The position numbers and the translations under genes are program-made. Of a stretch of DNA of 64,000 nucleotides, positions 1 to 10,498 are shown in pieces. The notes beneath the pieces are model-generated. The model was not told the DNA's origin. It did not search any database and saw only the letters and a list, made by a program, of their open reading frames with translations. The stretch is from assembly GCA_037127255.1 (NCBI GenBank), contig JBANSL010000016.1:4466501-4530500 (forward strand), read 5' to 3'. The stretch's first letter is position 1; each line of letters starts with the position of its first letter. The stretch is from Persicaria tinctoria (taxonomy: Eukaryota; Streptophyta; Magnoliopsida; Caryophyllales; Polygonaceae).

Positions 1-970
1 TTTATTTCATTTAAAACTATATAATATCAAAGCACACACACTTCTAAAAGCTACTTATTGTGTCAAACAGAGCCAACTCTAAGATGTTAAAACCGAAGAA
101 GAGAGTGACTTACCGGGCTCAGAGAGTGGGTAGGGATGGACGCGTTTATGCAAGGAAGACGCCATCATCTGATCTCCAACATGACCTCCTAGAGGGAGCT
201 CGCCACTGACCTGCGAGAGACATAGGATGGTGATGACAGTGCTGGTGATTAGTCGAGGCGACGTTAAGACTTTATTGTATGGTGATGTGTTAGACTTACT
301 GGTCTCGAATAGCCACCAGCTATGACCGCGGGGAACTGGGAGTTCTCTTCGTCTTCGGGACCTCTACCATAGCTCATCTTCCCATGAAGCATAGCCTCAG
401 CAAGATGCTTGTTCTTGTTCCTCTCATCTTCAATGTTGAATTCGTGCTCGATATCATCTATGTCTTCTTCATCGTCGTCTCCCTCCACCCTCGGGCTCCC
501 TTCAATCCAAGTCCCATTACACAATTAGATAGGATTGATATATCAGAAATCAGATGTAGTTCCATCTCAAAACCAATTGGCAATAAGAGGAGGAGTACGT
601 ACCTTTAAGCCTCTTGTATCGGGTCTTGCATTGGGGACAGAGCTGGCTCCCTTCACGCCTCTCGTACTCATAGCAAGGCCTACAAGCAGGGAAACCGCAT
701 TCGTTGCAAGCCACGAACAAGTCTCCATCGACCGTAAGGCCAACCTCATCGCCACATATCTCGCAAACTTGGCCGGTCAAATCCTTCAATGGCTTAGGCT
801 AAATCATCCAAATAAACACCAAAAGAAACATCAGTAATTAATTAAGTAATAATGTAATGTAATGTAACATATAGATACATCTCCAGGCTCATGACCTCTT
901 CATGGCCATGGATGACGACGAGCTCATTGCGGTTATGGGACCCCGCAACGAGACCTGCGCTGGCTTCCAT
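1..970 (-). CDS. CESA7: Cellulose synthase A catalytic subunit, CESA7/IRX3 type (5' part, runs off left edge)
   Basis: CESA proteins make the beta-1,4-glucan chains of cellulose in the plasma-membrane rosette; CESA7 serves secondary walls with CESA4 and CESA8. Coding exons on the minus strand are 970-896, 798-603, 499-300 and 210-114, giving about 189 residues; the next exon lies outside the window. The protein opens [16 protein letters not shown], the classic CESA start. A RING-type zinc finger follows with eight cysteines at about residues 37, 40, 56, 59, 64, 67, 79 and 82. Then comes an acidic stretch (about 93-112) and the HKRVHPYP motif. VIHGHEEPKPL and the segment [17 protein letters not shown] match the CESA7 class better than primary-wall CESAs. 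All four exons join in frame with GT/AG borders. The transmembrane and glycosyltransferase regions are not in the window, so catalytic integrity cannot be judged. The CESA7 call rests on recalled family sequences. Confidence 0.93.
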
Positions 971-2200
971 GGCGGATGATGGAGAGTACGTTGTGTGTTA
1001 GAGGAGGGAGAGGGAGGAGTTTTTATGAATGAAGAAGGTCATGGGAGTCAATTAGATGAAAGCCATGGGTACACCTAAAACCTAATTGATGTTTCAACAT
1101 GAGGGGAGGGGGGGATAGAGTGTTGGTTGCAAGGTCTCCATTGCCATGAAGTGAAGCTTCCTCATTGCTGATGATCCAGCTTAATAGAGAGAGTCTCTCA
1201 GTCTCTCTCAACTACCTGTGCCTTTCTACCAACAACATGATGTGTATGTGGAGGCCTTTTTTGCCTTCTTAATTACTATATCTGGTTATTTTTGTTTTCA
1301 ATATCTTCAAATTTTGTACTTGTTTAAATTTTAACATGTAATGCACTAATGCAATTCTCTAGATCGATGAGTTTTCAGGAACAACCGAACAAGAACATCA
1401 ACCAAATCATAGCTTGTACGTTTTAGTTTATCGGGTTGATTTTGCATTTGATAGGGTTTGTCTAGGTTTATAATACAAATAGATAAGGTAGTTATGATAC
1501 CACATATGTCGATATATATGAACGTGGTACCCTAAACCCTATGTCGATTCAGACGTAGTACTACGTCGATTCGTACGTACACTATTATCATCTGGATTTA
1601 CGGTGTATCTAACCACAAAATAATTAAGCCCATAAAATATGTTACTAACAAACAACTCATTGTCAAAAATTGGAATTAGGGTGGTTGAGTAATGGAAAAT
1701 GTGGTTTCATTTATGGGTAGATTTTTTTTTTTAATGTATAATTTTCTCTATAAAAGGTGGTTAATTAACTTAAGTGAAGATATATAGGAAGAATAATATG
1801 ATTATTAGCCGGGAAAAAAAAACGTTTGGGTACATTAATTGTAAAGTAACTTAAAAACCAAGTCAATGTTGACAATTAAAATTAATTGTTGGAAAAAATG
1901 TTAGGTTATTGAGATGGAACATCTACATCATCCACATTTACATTTTATAAAACATGTGGGTGAAGCTCTCATCTACCTCTTTCTTTTTTATGTACATGTC
2001 CAGCCAACAGCTTGCTAATCACTAATTAGCGTCTATTAATCAATCGTGCACAACACCACACGTACGTACATTATATATGCTAATCACTAATTAGCGTCTA
2101 TTAATCATGGTTTATCTAACGGTTCGGTCGTTGAAACCGGGAATAAATCAAACCGGATTGGATACAAAACCGAGTTAATGAAAACCGTACTAATAAAATC
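971..2200 (-). promoter_or_regulatory. CESA7 upstream region (5' leader and promoter), no gene seen
   Basis: This stretch lies upstream of the cellulose synthase start codon. The first 200-250 bases are CT/GA-rich on the minus strand and probably include the 5' leader. Further out it is AT-rich, with no open frame resembling a known protein. One copy of the secondary-wall MYB consensus ACC(A/T)A(A/C)(T/C) occurs as ACCAAAT near 1402, but such a short motif is expected by chance. I could not place a TATA box with confidence. Confidence 0.4.
2014..2107. repeat. 29-bp direct repeat, two copies
   Basis: An identical 29-bp unit beginning GCTAATCACTAATTAGCG occurs at 2014-2042 and 2079-2107, 65 bp apart. 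The unit contains the short palindrome CTAATTAG. No coding frame uses it. It looks like a local duplication in intergenic DNA. Confidence 0.85.
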
Positions 2201-2268
2201 TTAGACCGGGTTCATGATAAGAGTGTGGGCTTATGGGACAAGTTCTTACATAGAACGAATTTTGGGCC

Positions 2269-3480
2269 ATGGGCTATATTCGAACCATAAAACCAGTTCG
2301 GAAAAACCCTAACCCTAGAAATTGGGGGCGCTCCCGATCTGTTAAATACGCCACACTGCGGATCCACTTCCACCGATTCAACTTCTCCATCGAATTTCTT
2401 CTTCATGTTTTCCATGCTCTCTTCACGCATTTTAATTTTTTATTTTACTTTTTCTTATTTCTCCGATTTGGAGCTGCGAATTTCGTGGGAGGGAAGAGCC
2501 GTGATGATCGAAACTCTACCTATTTTATGAGTCTCTGATTAAACAACTTACCAATGGATCCTTCTGAGCTCCTCCCTTTCTACTGGTATCTTTTATTCTG
2601 TTTCTCATTTTGATTGTTTAATCTTTTGAAATTGATTTCAAATCGGAAATGGACATTTTGAGCTACGTTTATCCATCGATATGATGAGTTTTGTTTCGGA
2701 AATATATAATATGGTGTCGACTAAATACAATCAGACTACAATTATCTGATCGATGGCTCTTTTTGTTTTCAAAGCTGCAATTTTTTTTAATGAATTTTGA
2801 ATCAGATTGGAGTTATGATTAGGAATGCTGTGCTGTGTGCTGGAGTCTTGCTTGAATCGGGAATGAATGAGGAATAAACTCAATTTCTTATGAATTAGAA
2901 GTTTTTGTCAAATCCCTATTTACTTGTGCAAGTGAAATCCACCTCCGGATTCAATTAGTTGTTAAGCTTGAGTTTGGATTCAATTCATTGGAGGGGAAGG
3001 CAGTGATGATTGAAATTCTACTTATTTTATGAGTCTCTGATTAAACAACTTACCAATGGATCCTTCTGAGCTCATCCCCTCTCTAATGATATCATCAATT
3101 CTGTTTCTCCTTTTGACTCCTTCAATCAATTTTGTTAATTCTTTTGAAATTAATTTCGAATAAGAAATAGGCTTTTTGATCTATGAGTATCCATCGATAT
3201 GATGAGTTTTGTCTCGGAAATATCAAATATGGTGTCGACTAAATACAATCAGACTACAATTATCTGATCGATGGTTCTTGTTTTCCTTGTTCAAGTGTGA
3301 AACAATGGCTGTTTCACTTTGTTGAATTTTCTGTCTTCTGTCGTCTAAATATTTGGAACATGGCTCACTTGTCTCACAATGCAGGTGGCTTCATTAGTCA
3401 TCTGTGACTTGATTGCGCTCATTTTGGGTTTTAGGTCTGTTGGATCATGGTCTAGGATATCATAAGCTCTGATTTTCACG
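2269..3480 (+). other. Possible transcription unit of unknown function (telo-box, short ORFs)
   Basis: A telo-box-like sequence (AAACCCTAACCCTAG) lies near 2305, as in many plant 5' leaders. Downstream, an ATG at 2553 opens a short frame starting MDPSELLPFYW, which meets a GT at a plausible donor. A plausible acceptor (TGCAG) near 3385 would join it to a frame that stops after about three codons. The start region is duplicated near 3056, where the frame reads MDPSELIPSL and runs about 35 residues. I recognise no protein family. It could be a non-coding transcript, the remnant of a gene's first exon, or chance. Confidence 0.25.
2488..3291. repeat. Tandem duplication of about 280-300 bp, unit spacing about 500 bp
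   Basis: The segment about 2488-2770 recurs at about 2990-3291. Shared blocks include TATTTTATGAGTCTCTGATT, ACCAATGGATCCTTCTGAGC, CCATCGATATGATGAGTTTT and GGTGTCGACTAAATACAATC. The offset grows from 503 to 518 bp along the copy, so small indels have accumulated. Both copies carry the same ATG. The sequence between the copies is not obviously repeated. Confidence 0.85.
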
Positions 3481-4700
3481 TTTCTTTTAAATGTGGTCAT
3501 GTGGGAGATGATCTAAGAGATAATATTTGCATTAAGTTGAAGATGAAAAACTTTCAACATCAATCATATAGTTGCATTTAGAAGATGAAAAGATTTAAAC
3601 AGGCGTCAGTGTCTCTTGACCATAACAAATCAAGGTGCTTTACACATCAGGAAAAACAGAAATCTGCGATATCAAGATCTCATTCTACACCTAAAATCTC
3701 TCACAAATAAATGTTTGTGACTAGTCTTTGAATAAGTGACACGGTGATTAGATATGTGCAGGGTCACTCGTAACTGTGCACGACAATAAAGAGTGAATGA
3801 TTTGGGAATTCGCATATTTGTTGGTAAGTTGGTTTCATGAACATTTCCTTCAACGCTCAAGAAACATACTCTCTTCATTCGGCAAAATATGTTGTGCATA
3901 ATTCTTTATGATGATAAAAACCACTCTTTCAAAATACAAGAGCTTATATACTCTACAAAAGCAAATGATAAAAATAAAAATGCGAGAATAAAATAAACGT
4001 GTCAGTAATTCTACATCGTAAAACAAAGTCATCATGACAAACGAACAATCCTCCAACGGAGGACGCACACAGAGAACTCTGGGGACCCTAGCGGACATTT
4101 TAGATTATGGACTTCGAAGAGCCATCAGATATCGGTCACAAATCCACGTCTTCGGATATAGCAAATCAAACACCGTTCACACAAGGCTTGCATCACAACA
4201 AGAACAACACAGCACACTGGACCGCAAATCCATCCCCATCCAAACCATTGCCCAATAATAAAAAAAGCCCTACCCGTCTAAAATCCTCAAGGACGATAAT
4301 GAGATTGTAAGAGACTACAAAGTAGTCACAATAGATGTGACAGAGACAGAAAATAGCAAAGAAATTGAAACAACAATACAAAGGCAGGTGAAGGAAGTCG
4401 GAATAGAAAAGAAGAGCCCAAAGAAGTAGTCGGCCACCAAATGAAGCTATAGGTCTTTTGCCACTCCATAATGGGCTTTTGCCACGGCTTTTTGCCGAAG
4501 CAAAATTTTTTTTTTTTTTTGTAGTGATGTGAGAAGGCCGGAAACCAAGCTTAGGCGGAGACGAAAAGACAACGAAAGGTCGGGGCTGGAAACCAAGGGC
4601 GGAGCAGAACCCAGGACTACCAGAGTTCCAAACAACAAGGGGAGGAGGTCGTGGTTGCCGACGGAGGTCAAGGAGGAAGCCTACGGAGGCAAGGCTAGAA
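3480..4700. other. Intergenic, no recognised gene
   Basis: No conserved protein is visible. Two overlapping plus-strand frames at about 4034-4310 are weakly hydrophilic and could be a fragment of a LINE first ORF, but I cannot support that. At 4512-4526 a T-run is followed by GTAGTG, which resembles the right terminus of a CACTA transposon; no matching left terminus was found. Confidence 0.35.
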
Positions 4701-5008
4701 GGGCGGCAGCGAAAGCCCACCCCATCGACAAAAGGAGGAGAAAGGCGGGAGAGGGTGAAGCTGGTGGGCGCGTACCGGAGCAGGTGAAGAAGGGTGGTGG
4801 AGGGCCAAGGTAAGAGGCGATAGTTGTATGAACAAGTGGGGTATGGCCAAAGGGCGGCAGCGAAAGCGAAAGCGCACCCCATCGACAAAAGGAGGAGAAA
4901 GGCAGGAGAGGGTGAAGCTGGTGGGCGCGTACCGGAGCAGGTGAAGAAGGGTGGTGGAGGGCCAAGGTAAGAGGCGATAGTTGTATGAACAAGTGGGGTA
5001 TGGCCAAA
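4701..5008. repeat. GC-rich tandem repeat, two units of about 151 and 157 bp
   Basis: The unit beginning GGGCGGCAGCGAAAGC occurs at 4701-4851 and again at 4852-5008. It contains GACAAAAGGAGGAGAAAGGC and CGTACCGGAGCAGGTGAAGA in both copies. The second copy has an extra GCGAAA, making a short local expansion. The start of a third unit (TATGGCCAAAGG) follows before the similarity ends. The long minus-strand frame over it is a proline-rich by-product of the repeat. A T-run at about 5083-5097 borders it on the right, so it may belong to a minus-strand retroelement. Confidence 0.85.
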
Positions 5009-5099
5009 GGTGTTGCTGGGCACGGGTGTTGTGGCATGAAGGTCGGCGGCGGCAAGCCAAAAGCTCTCAAAAGCGAGCTTTAGTTTTTTTTTTTTTAAT

Positions 5100-7195
5100 A
5101 TTATTGACGCCTTTATTTTACGGACTTCAATGTCTTGTATGAAAGTGTATTGTTGGATAATTTTTTATTTTTTTTGATATGATGGCGGGTGAGGAATCCC
5201 CGTATGAAGCAAAACAAAAATTATCATCGTTATTCCACACCATTGGCCACCTCACTCTCCTCTTTACTTCACATCATTGGCCACCCTGATCGGAGCAAAA
5301 ATTATCATCGCTATTTATCTCCTTTCATTCTTGTTAGTTCATATGATATATTTACAACGACAAACTTTAAGATCTCGTCTGAAAGTATGTTATTGGGTTA
5401 TATACACACACGTAGTATATGACAAGGATTTGAGGGTGTTTTATTGGATTGTGGATGGCCTCACAAGTCGTGACACCATTCATCGGTTGAAAATTTTGAT
5501 ATGTAGTTTTTTTTTAAATGAAATAATGTTTATTGCCATATCTTTTTTTTAATGCAATGTATGTCAAGCATTGTCATAATGTATAGTCCTTTAAGCTTAA
5601 TCATGTTCTTGTTGTCCTTTTTTATATTTTGCTCTTCTTGATCTTAAGATCGAATGGTAAGCAAGAGTGTTTGATTAATCAGTACCTTAACATCCTTAAG
5701 CAAGTAATTGAGTTGGACTATTGGTGTAATTTACATACTCTTTGACAGTATTAAAAAAGAGGAGGGAGAGAATACAAATACGATAATTATTTCTTTTAAG
5801 TTTCATGAAAAACAACGAAAAATGAAAGTGAAAATATGATTTGAAAAATAGGTTGTTCTTTGATTGACCCAAAACAAATAGAAAAGGTAAAATAGAAGGC
5901 TCTCGTTGTATCGGTTCGAACATCTTTTGCCTATGTCAGTATCGTCTTTCACACTCTAGTTTTTTTGGTGTAGTATTATTTGTTGATTAGTGTTGCCATT
6001 GGTTTTTTTTCATAATGATATGTTCGTTGTCGATCTTTTCGACCGTTTGATCCACCCGCTATTTTTTTGATTAGGTAAAATTTTGAGATCAAACAAGTCT
6101 GAAGTTTGAGAAGCCGACGAATCGGCGAACGGATTAACCGTCAACATACAACATACAAAACACACAAGATTCACCTATATGTGCGATGCATCAAATTCCT
6201 TTCTATTAAAAAAAAAGAAAAGAAAAAAGTAAAAGAGAACAAAATAAATACAGCAAAAAATGATCCTTGTAGTGCAAGCTAGGGAGAAAAAATGTGACTT
6301 TAGTGATTGGAATTTTGAATATTCCCATTTGATTGGATTTTTGTAGGGAAATGCAAATCGATAAAAACAAAAATAAAATAAAATCAAGAGTGTTTGAACA
6401 AGTGGAATGAAAAAAACATTATGGGTTCGTATGAGACGGAATTAATAAACTGACTAAAATTATAAATAGGGTAAAATTTATAAACTGTTGGTAAAAAATA
6501 GTTAAAAATTTATGAAAAAATATAAACCGCGTATGGGACGAAAAACAGTTTATTTGTAAAAAATGGAGTTTATCTGGTTGTTATTAGGGGTATTATGGTA
6601 TTTTCAAATAAAATAAACCACATAAACAACCAAAAAGCTATCAAAAGTAGCTTCTTAAATAAACCCCCAAATAAACTAAAATCTACTAAATAACCCCTCC
6701 CCATACAGAGTTAAAAATAAAAACCTCTAATTTTTATTTTCATTGTAACTGTCTAGTTTGCTTGTAACTGTCTAGTTTGCACCTTCTGTTATTCTCATTG
6801 TATAGTTGACGGTTCGTTGTCTGCTGACTTTATCGGCCACTCGAGGAGTCAGACATGTCTGACCCTCGAATTCTTACCTTATATAAAAAAAACACTCTAA
6901 GGTACGAAAGGGAAGAAAAAACGTCTTGACAATGGAAAAAACTAATGAAAAAAAAATGACTTATGTAAAGGCTTTATATGGCAAATAAGAAATGAAAAAA
7001 CAAATGGAATTCCAAAAAACACACAAATCCCAAATGAATACAATTTTCTACCTGAAAAATATAAAAGATCATATATTTAATTACCATCTAAAAACTCACC
7101 CATTTTAGAAAGTTTTTTCAAATCTCGTTTGAGACACAACTTTGAAATTTATTTGTCAATACATTATCTAAGTTATCCAGAACCTTTAAAAAAAA
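5100..7195. other. AT-rich intergenic sequence, nothing recognised
   Basis: Both strands show only short frames with biased composition. There are A/T homopolymer runs and a short repeated phrase (CTAGTTTGCTTGTAACTGT, near 6750) but no protein family, RNA gene or paired terminal repeat that I can support. Confidence 0.4.
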
Positions 7196-8265
7196 TGGCG
7201 AAAATGAATAAAATCACCCATTATTCATTATTGTTTGTAAATAACCACCCCTTATTAAAAAATTATCAAATAACCACCCATTAAATATATGTTGTTTGCA
7301 ACTAACCACACATACCATTTTTCTTGTTAAACCTCATTTAATTTAACATGAAAAGACAATTATACCCGAAAATCCGAAAATTTTCCGAGTAATATGGGTT
7401 TCGACCCAGTGATCCGATTGACCCGGTTGATTTATAATTATATATGATTAAATTTTTTTATGGATATTCCAATTTATTACATTTTATAATTACAATCACT
7501 TGATCTTTCATTTTCAAATCAATTTTTATATTTATTTGTATTGTGTAATACTCCGTCTGATCGATAGTATTTGTTTTTTTTTTAATTTTTCAACAATTTT
7601 TTTTAAGAAGATAAAAGTTCTAAAAATATTAAAATAATTCTATTCTTATTACTAATTACATGAAATTATTTTTAAAAAAATATTTAAAAATTTGATATTT
7701 ATATATTATTACATTTTATTGAAAATTATGAGAAATAATAAAAATAAAATATTTTAGATCAGATATAGTTTATAATTACAAGCACTAGAATTTATGAACA
7801 ACGTCTTTAATTTTAGAATTTTAAAATTATCCAAATTATCAAATCGTGATTTTTTTAATGTAAAAAAGAAAAAATTGACAAACCCGAAATCGATCTTAAA
7901 TGACCCGAAACTCGATCAAATCCGGGTTCGAGACAACCTGGATGGCTGAATATACCCGGAACCGTTTTACTCGGGATCCAAAATGACCCGACCCGAATGA
8001 CCCATTTGACAAGTCTAATTGTAATACCTGAAAAATCAAGCAACGGAGAGAAGTGTAATTACATTTTTACTAAAAATAAAACATTAAAGAATAGGGGTAT
8101 AATTGTCTTTTTATATTAAATTAAGTGAGGTTTAACAAGAAAAAAGTATGGGTGGTTAGTTGCGACCAACCTATACTTAATGGGTGGTTATTTGACAATT
8201 TTTTAATAAGAGTTGATTATTTGCAAATAAAAATGAATAAAGGGTTGTTTTATGCATTTTTACCA
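7196..8265. mobile_element. Non-autonomous DNA transposon with long terminal inverted repeats (Mutator-like)
   Basis: About 190 bp at the left end (from TGGCGAAAATGAATAAAATC) is mirrored as an inverted repeat at the right end (ending GCATTTTTACCA). The arms share ATTATCAAATAACCACCCAT, AACTAACCAC and CTTGTTAAACCTCA in opposite orientation. The interior of about 690 bp is AT-rich and has no transposase frame. Long arms suggest a Mutator-like (MULE) non-autonomous element. The flanks are both A-rich, so a 9-bp target duplication cannot be confirmed. The arms are diverged at several positions, which suggests an old insertion. Confidence 0.8.
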
Positions 8266-8342
8266 AAAAAATTTGTGTAGGCAATCAACTTATCTTTTTT
8301 TTTTTTTTTTTTTTATTACGAAAAGATTCGAGTGGGCAAGCC

Positions 8343-9302
8343 CTACCCGGCAGCATCCTTGCGGATGAGGTCAATAAGACCTGGATTGTTGTGAATATCA
8401 TTACCTCGGGCAGAGTGGCTAAGGTGTGCAACCTTATCGGCCACTCTATTGCCCATACGAGGTACATGAAAGTAACCTACTTCTTTTACAGTCGACAACA
8501 TGACTTGAATATCTGAGAGGATTAGTTCAATCTCCCGAGGACATTTAGCCGTCTTGTTTAGATAGTATATAATTATTTTGCAGTCACATTCTACCTGGAT
8601 TTTTTCAATGTGAAGTTGTAATACCTTCTGGATTCCCAGTTTGAGGGCGAGGGCTTCTGCCATGATGGCTTGCTGTTTTCCTAGTAATTTGTGCTCGATG
8701 GTGACGGGACGGCCATTCCAGTCCCTAATAATGATACCTGCCGTACTGTCGCCATTGGCTAAAGACGAACCATCAAAATTAAGTTTGAACCACCTTAACG
8801 GAGGCTTGCGCCATTTAATTGGACGTTGTTTGTCGGTCTTTCTTGGATAGACTCTTGAGGAGGGATGCATATCGTCATCACCATCACCGTCGATCGCGGA
8901 TGTTCTCTTCCAGTTATCTATGTGTGATCTGACCAGATGGACAGCGGTTTGGTGCTGGGGGATTGGTACTTGTTGAAACAAGTTTTGGTTCCTGATGTAC
9001 CCGGTAGTCCACCAAGCGAAGGAGAGATCAGTCAGTGCGGCAGTCGTTAAGCTGGTTCCAGGACTAGAAAGAATGGGTCTGAAATCCCGGGACTGGTCGA
9101 TCAATCTTGTAATTGTTGTTTGTTCTTGACTCGGAAGTCGGTATATTTTCCGTATGAAAGGGCATTCCAGGAAGAGGTGAGCCTCGTCCTCGGGTGCCGT
9201 ATTGCATAGTGAACAGGTAGTTGGGACCGCCGACCCCCTACACGATAGGCGCACAACAGTGGGCAGTCCATTTTGTGCAATCTTCCATAGAAAATTCTTC
9301 AC
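8343..9302 (-). pseudogene. LINE zf-RVT and RNase H domain fragment
   Basis: This is the 3' part of the same LINE. It starts at KNFLWKIAQNGLPTVV and carries the zinc-binding zf-RVT segment (CSLCNTAPEDEAHLFLECPF), followed by a linker and a plant-type RNase H domain (LNFDGSSLANGDSTAGIIIRD; then the AEALALKLG and VECDCKII segments; then HVPRMGNRVADKVAHLSH). It ends at KDAAG and a stop just before the poly(A) tail. The frame is open for about 320 codons, but it lies downstream of a frameshift and lacks an upstream start of its own. Confidence 0.93.
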
Positions 9303-9342
9303 CTTAGGGGGAACATCAGTTTTCCAAATCCAAGTGTTCCTA

Positions 9343-10140
9343 TCAGTCAGCCAATATTTTCCACAAAAGTTTCATCTGAAGAGCGACATTCATATCACCC
9401 GATTTGCGAATTCCCGACCCGCCATGCTGCTTCGGTTTGCAAATCCTATCCCAACTAATTAACGGCCGATATTGTAAATCCTTATTCCAGAAGAAAGAAC
9501 GGTTTATTTGGTCCAGTTCTTTATGTATAGCGACGGGGAGCATGAAATTCTGCATTACATGCAAAGGTTTAGCCGATAGGTTAGAATTGATAAGGGTTGC
9601 ACGACCCTGCTGGGAAAGCGCATTGACCCTCCATTTTGATAGTTGTTGTTTCGATTTGCAAACGATATCTTCAAATGTACTGCTGGTGACTCTACCATTA
9701 ATATTTGGACAACTCAGATACTTTTCTATGGAGTTTTCGTTTGTAATGTTGAGGCAGTTACATAATTCAAGGATTCTATGGTTTGGAATCCCTGACGATG
9801 CTTGAAAACTAGATTTATGGTAATTGACCTTCTGGCCCGACACCCTGCCATACGAATCAATTATCGATCTTACTTTACACCCCGCATCCACGCTTCCCTT
9901 GGAGAAGATGATGATGTCGTCTGCGAAGGACAGGAACGGAATACGCGGCCCGTGTTGTCCAATCGGAAAGCCAATTTGCGGTCTATCCAGGCTGGCTTCA
10001 GCTGCAAGTTTTCGGGCTAGCACCTCAGCACCCAATAGGAATAGAAAAGGGGACAGAGGGTCCCCCTGGCGAATTCCTCGGGATGGAAAGAATAGTTCTG
10101 TAGGACCGTTGTTAACTAGTATAGAGAAGGAAACGGTTGT
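9343..10140 (-). pseudogene. LINE reverse transcriptase fragment (C-terminal half)
   Basis: The frame begins in the middle of the polymerase domain (RGIRQGDPLSPFLFLLGAEV), continues through the catalytic box FADDII, and ends in the thumb and connection region (WRVNALSQQGRATLIN, SFFWNKD, ISWDRICKPKQHGGSGIR). These are standard motifs of plant L1-clade reverse transcriptase. A stop at 9343 follows WKILAD; a one-base shift restores the frame that continues NTWIWKTDVPPKVKNF, so the break is a simple indel. It has no N-terminal fingers or endonuclease and cannot be functional. Confidence 0.93.
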
Positions 10141-10156
10141 AATCAACTTATCTTTT

Positions 10157-10498
10157 GGTTTCGACTTTCTTTGTTTGTTCTTTTTTTTTTTTTTAAAGAA
10201 ACAAAAAATGAGAGAAAAATAGGTATACTTTTTGACCGGCGTTTACTTGAGAATCGAGGAGGGTACCACTCCTCTCACATAGTCACATGCATCTTTCCCA
10301 AACTTGTGTCACTCCTCTTCTCGTTCTCGTCACGCTTCAGTCTACTCTCTCACGCAATTTTCACCCAATTAGATCTTTCTACCTCACCCTAAAAAAGTGA
10401 AAAACAGAGGGTAAAAATCGGATTAATTGAGCCGACTACGGCGGCGACGGAGGAGGAGACAAATCGGATTCCATCGACTGTGATCGCCAATCTTCCAA
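10157..10498 (+). promoter_or_regulatory. DCL4 proximal promoter and 5' leader
   Basis: This is the original sequence between the LINE insertion and the DCL4 start codon. It contains CT-rich runs (10300-10380) typical of plant 5' leaders and no other gene. The LINE and the inverted-repeat element to its left sit where distal promoter elements would be, so DCL4 probably relies on these few hundred bases plus anything beyond 7.2 kb. Confidence 0.45.

Larger units (their letters stand above)
8299..10140 (-). mobile_element. 5'-truncated L1-type LINE retrotransposon with target-site duplication
   Basis: The element lies on the minus strand. Its poly(A) tail appears as a T-run at about 8295-8314, and it encodes the C-terminal part of reverse transcriptase followed by RNase H. 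It is bounded by the 16-bp direct repeat AATCAACTTATCTTTT at 8283-8298 and 10141-10156, identical at both ends. The 5' end is cut within the reverse transcriptase, upstream of the FADD box, so endonuclease and ORF1 are missing. A single-base frameshift near 9345 separates the two frames. It is a dead copy, but the perfect duplication suggests a fairly recent insertion. Confidence 0.95.

Noticed and set aside
1023..1211. A 62-codon minus-strand frame just upstream of CESA7
   Set aside because: No family resemblance; it lies in the 5' leader of CESA7 and has low-complexity composition.
2269..2538. An 89-codon plus-strand frame beginning at 2269
   Set aside because: It spans the telo-box leader and ends in a Phe-rich run from AT-rich DNA; no family resemblance. 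Kept only as a possible transcribed region.
4512..4526. CACTA-transposon terminus (T-run followed by GTAGTG)
   Set aside because: No matching CACTA left end with inverted sequence and no 3-bp target duplication was found nearby.
4193..5023. A 276-codon open frame on the minus strand
   Set aside because: It lies over the GC-rich tandem repeat, is dominated by Pro/Ser/Phe, repeats itself with the DNA unit and matches no family. It is a by-product of the repeat.
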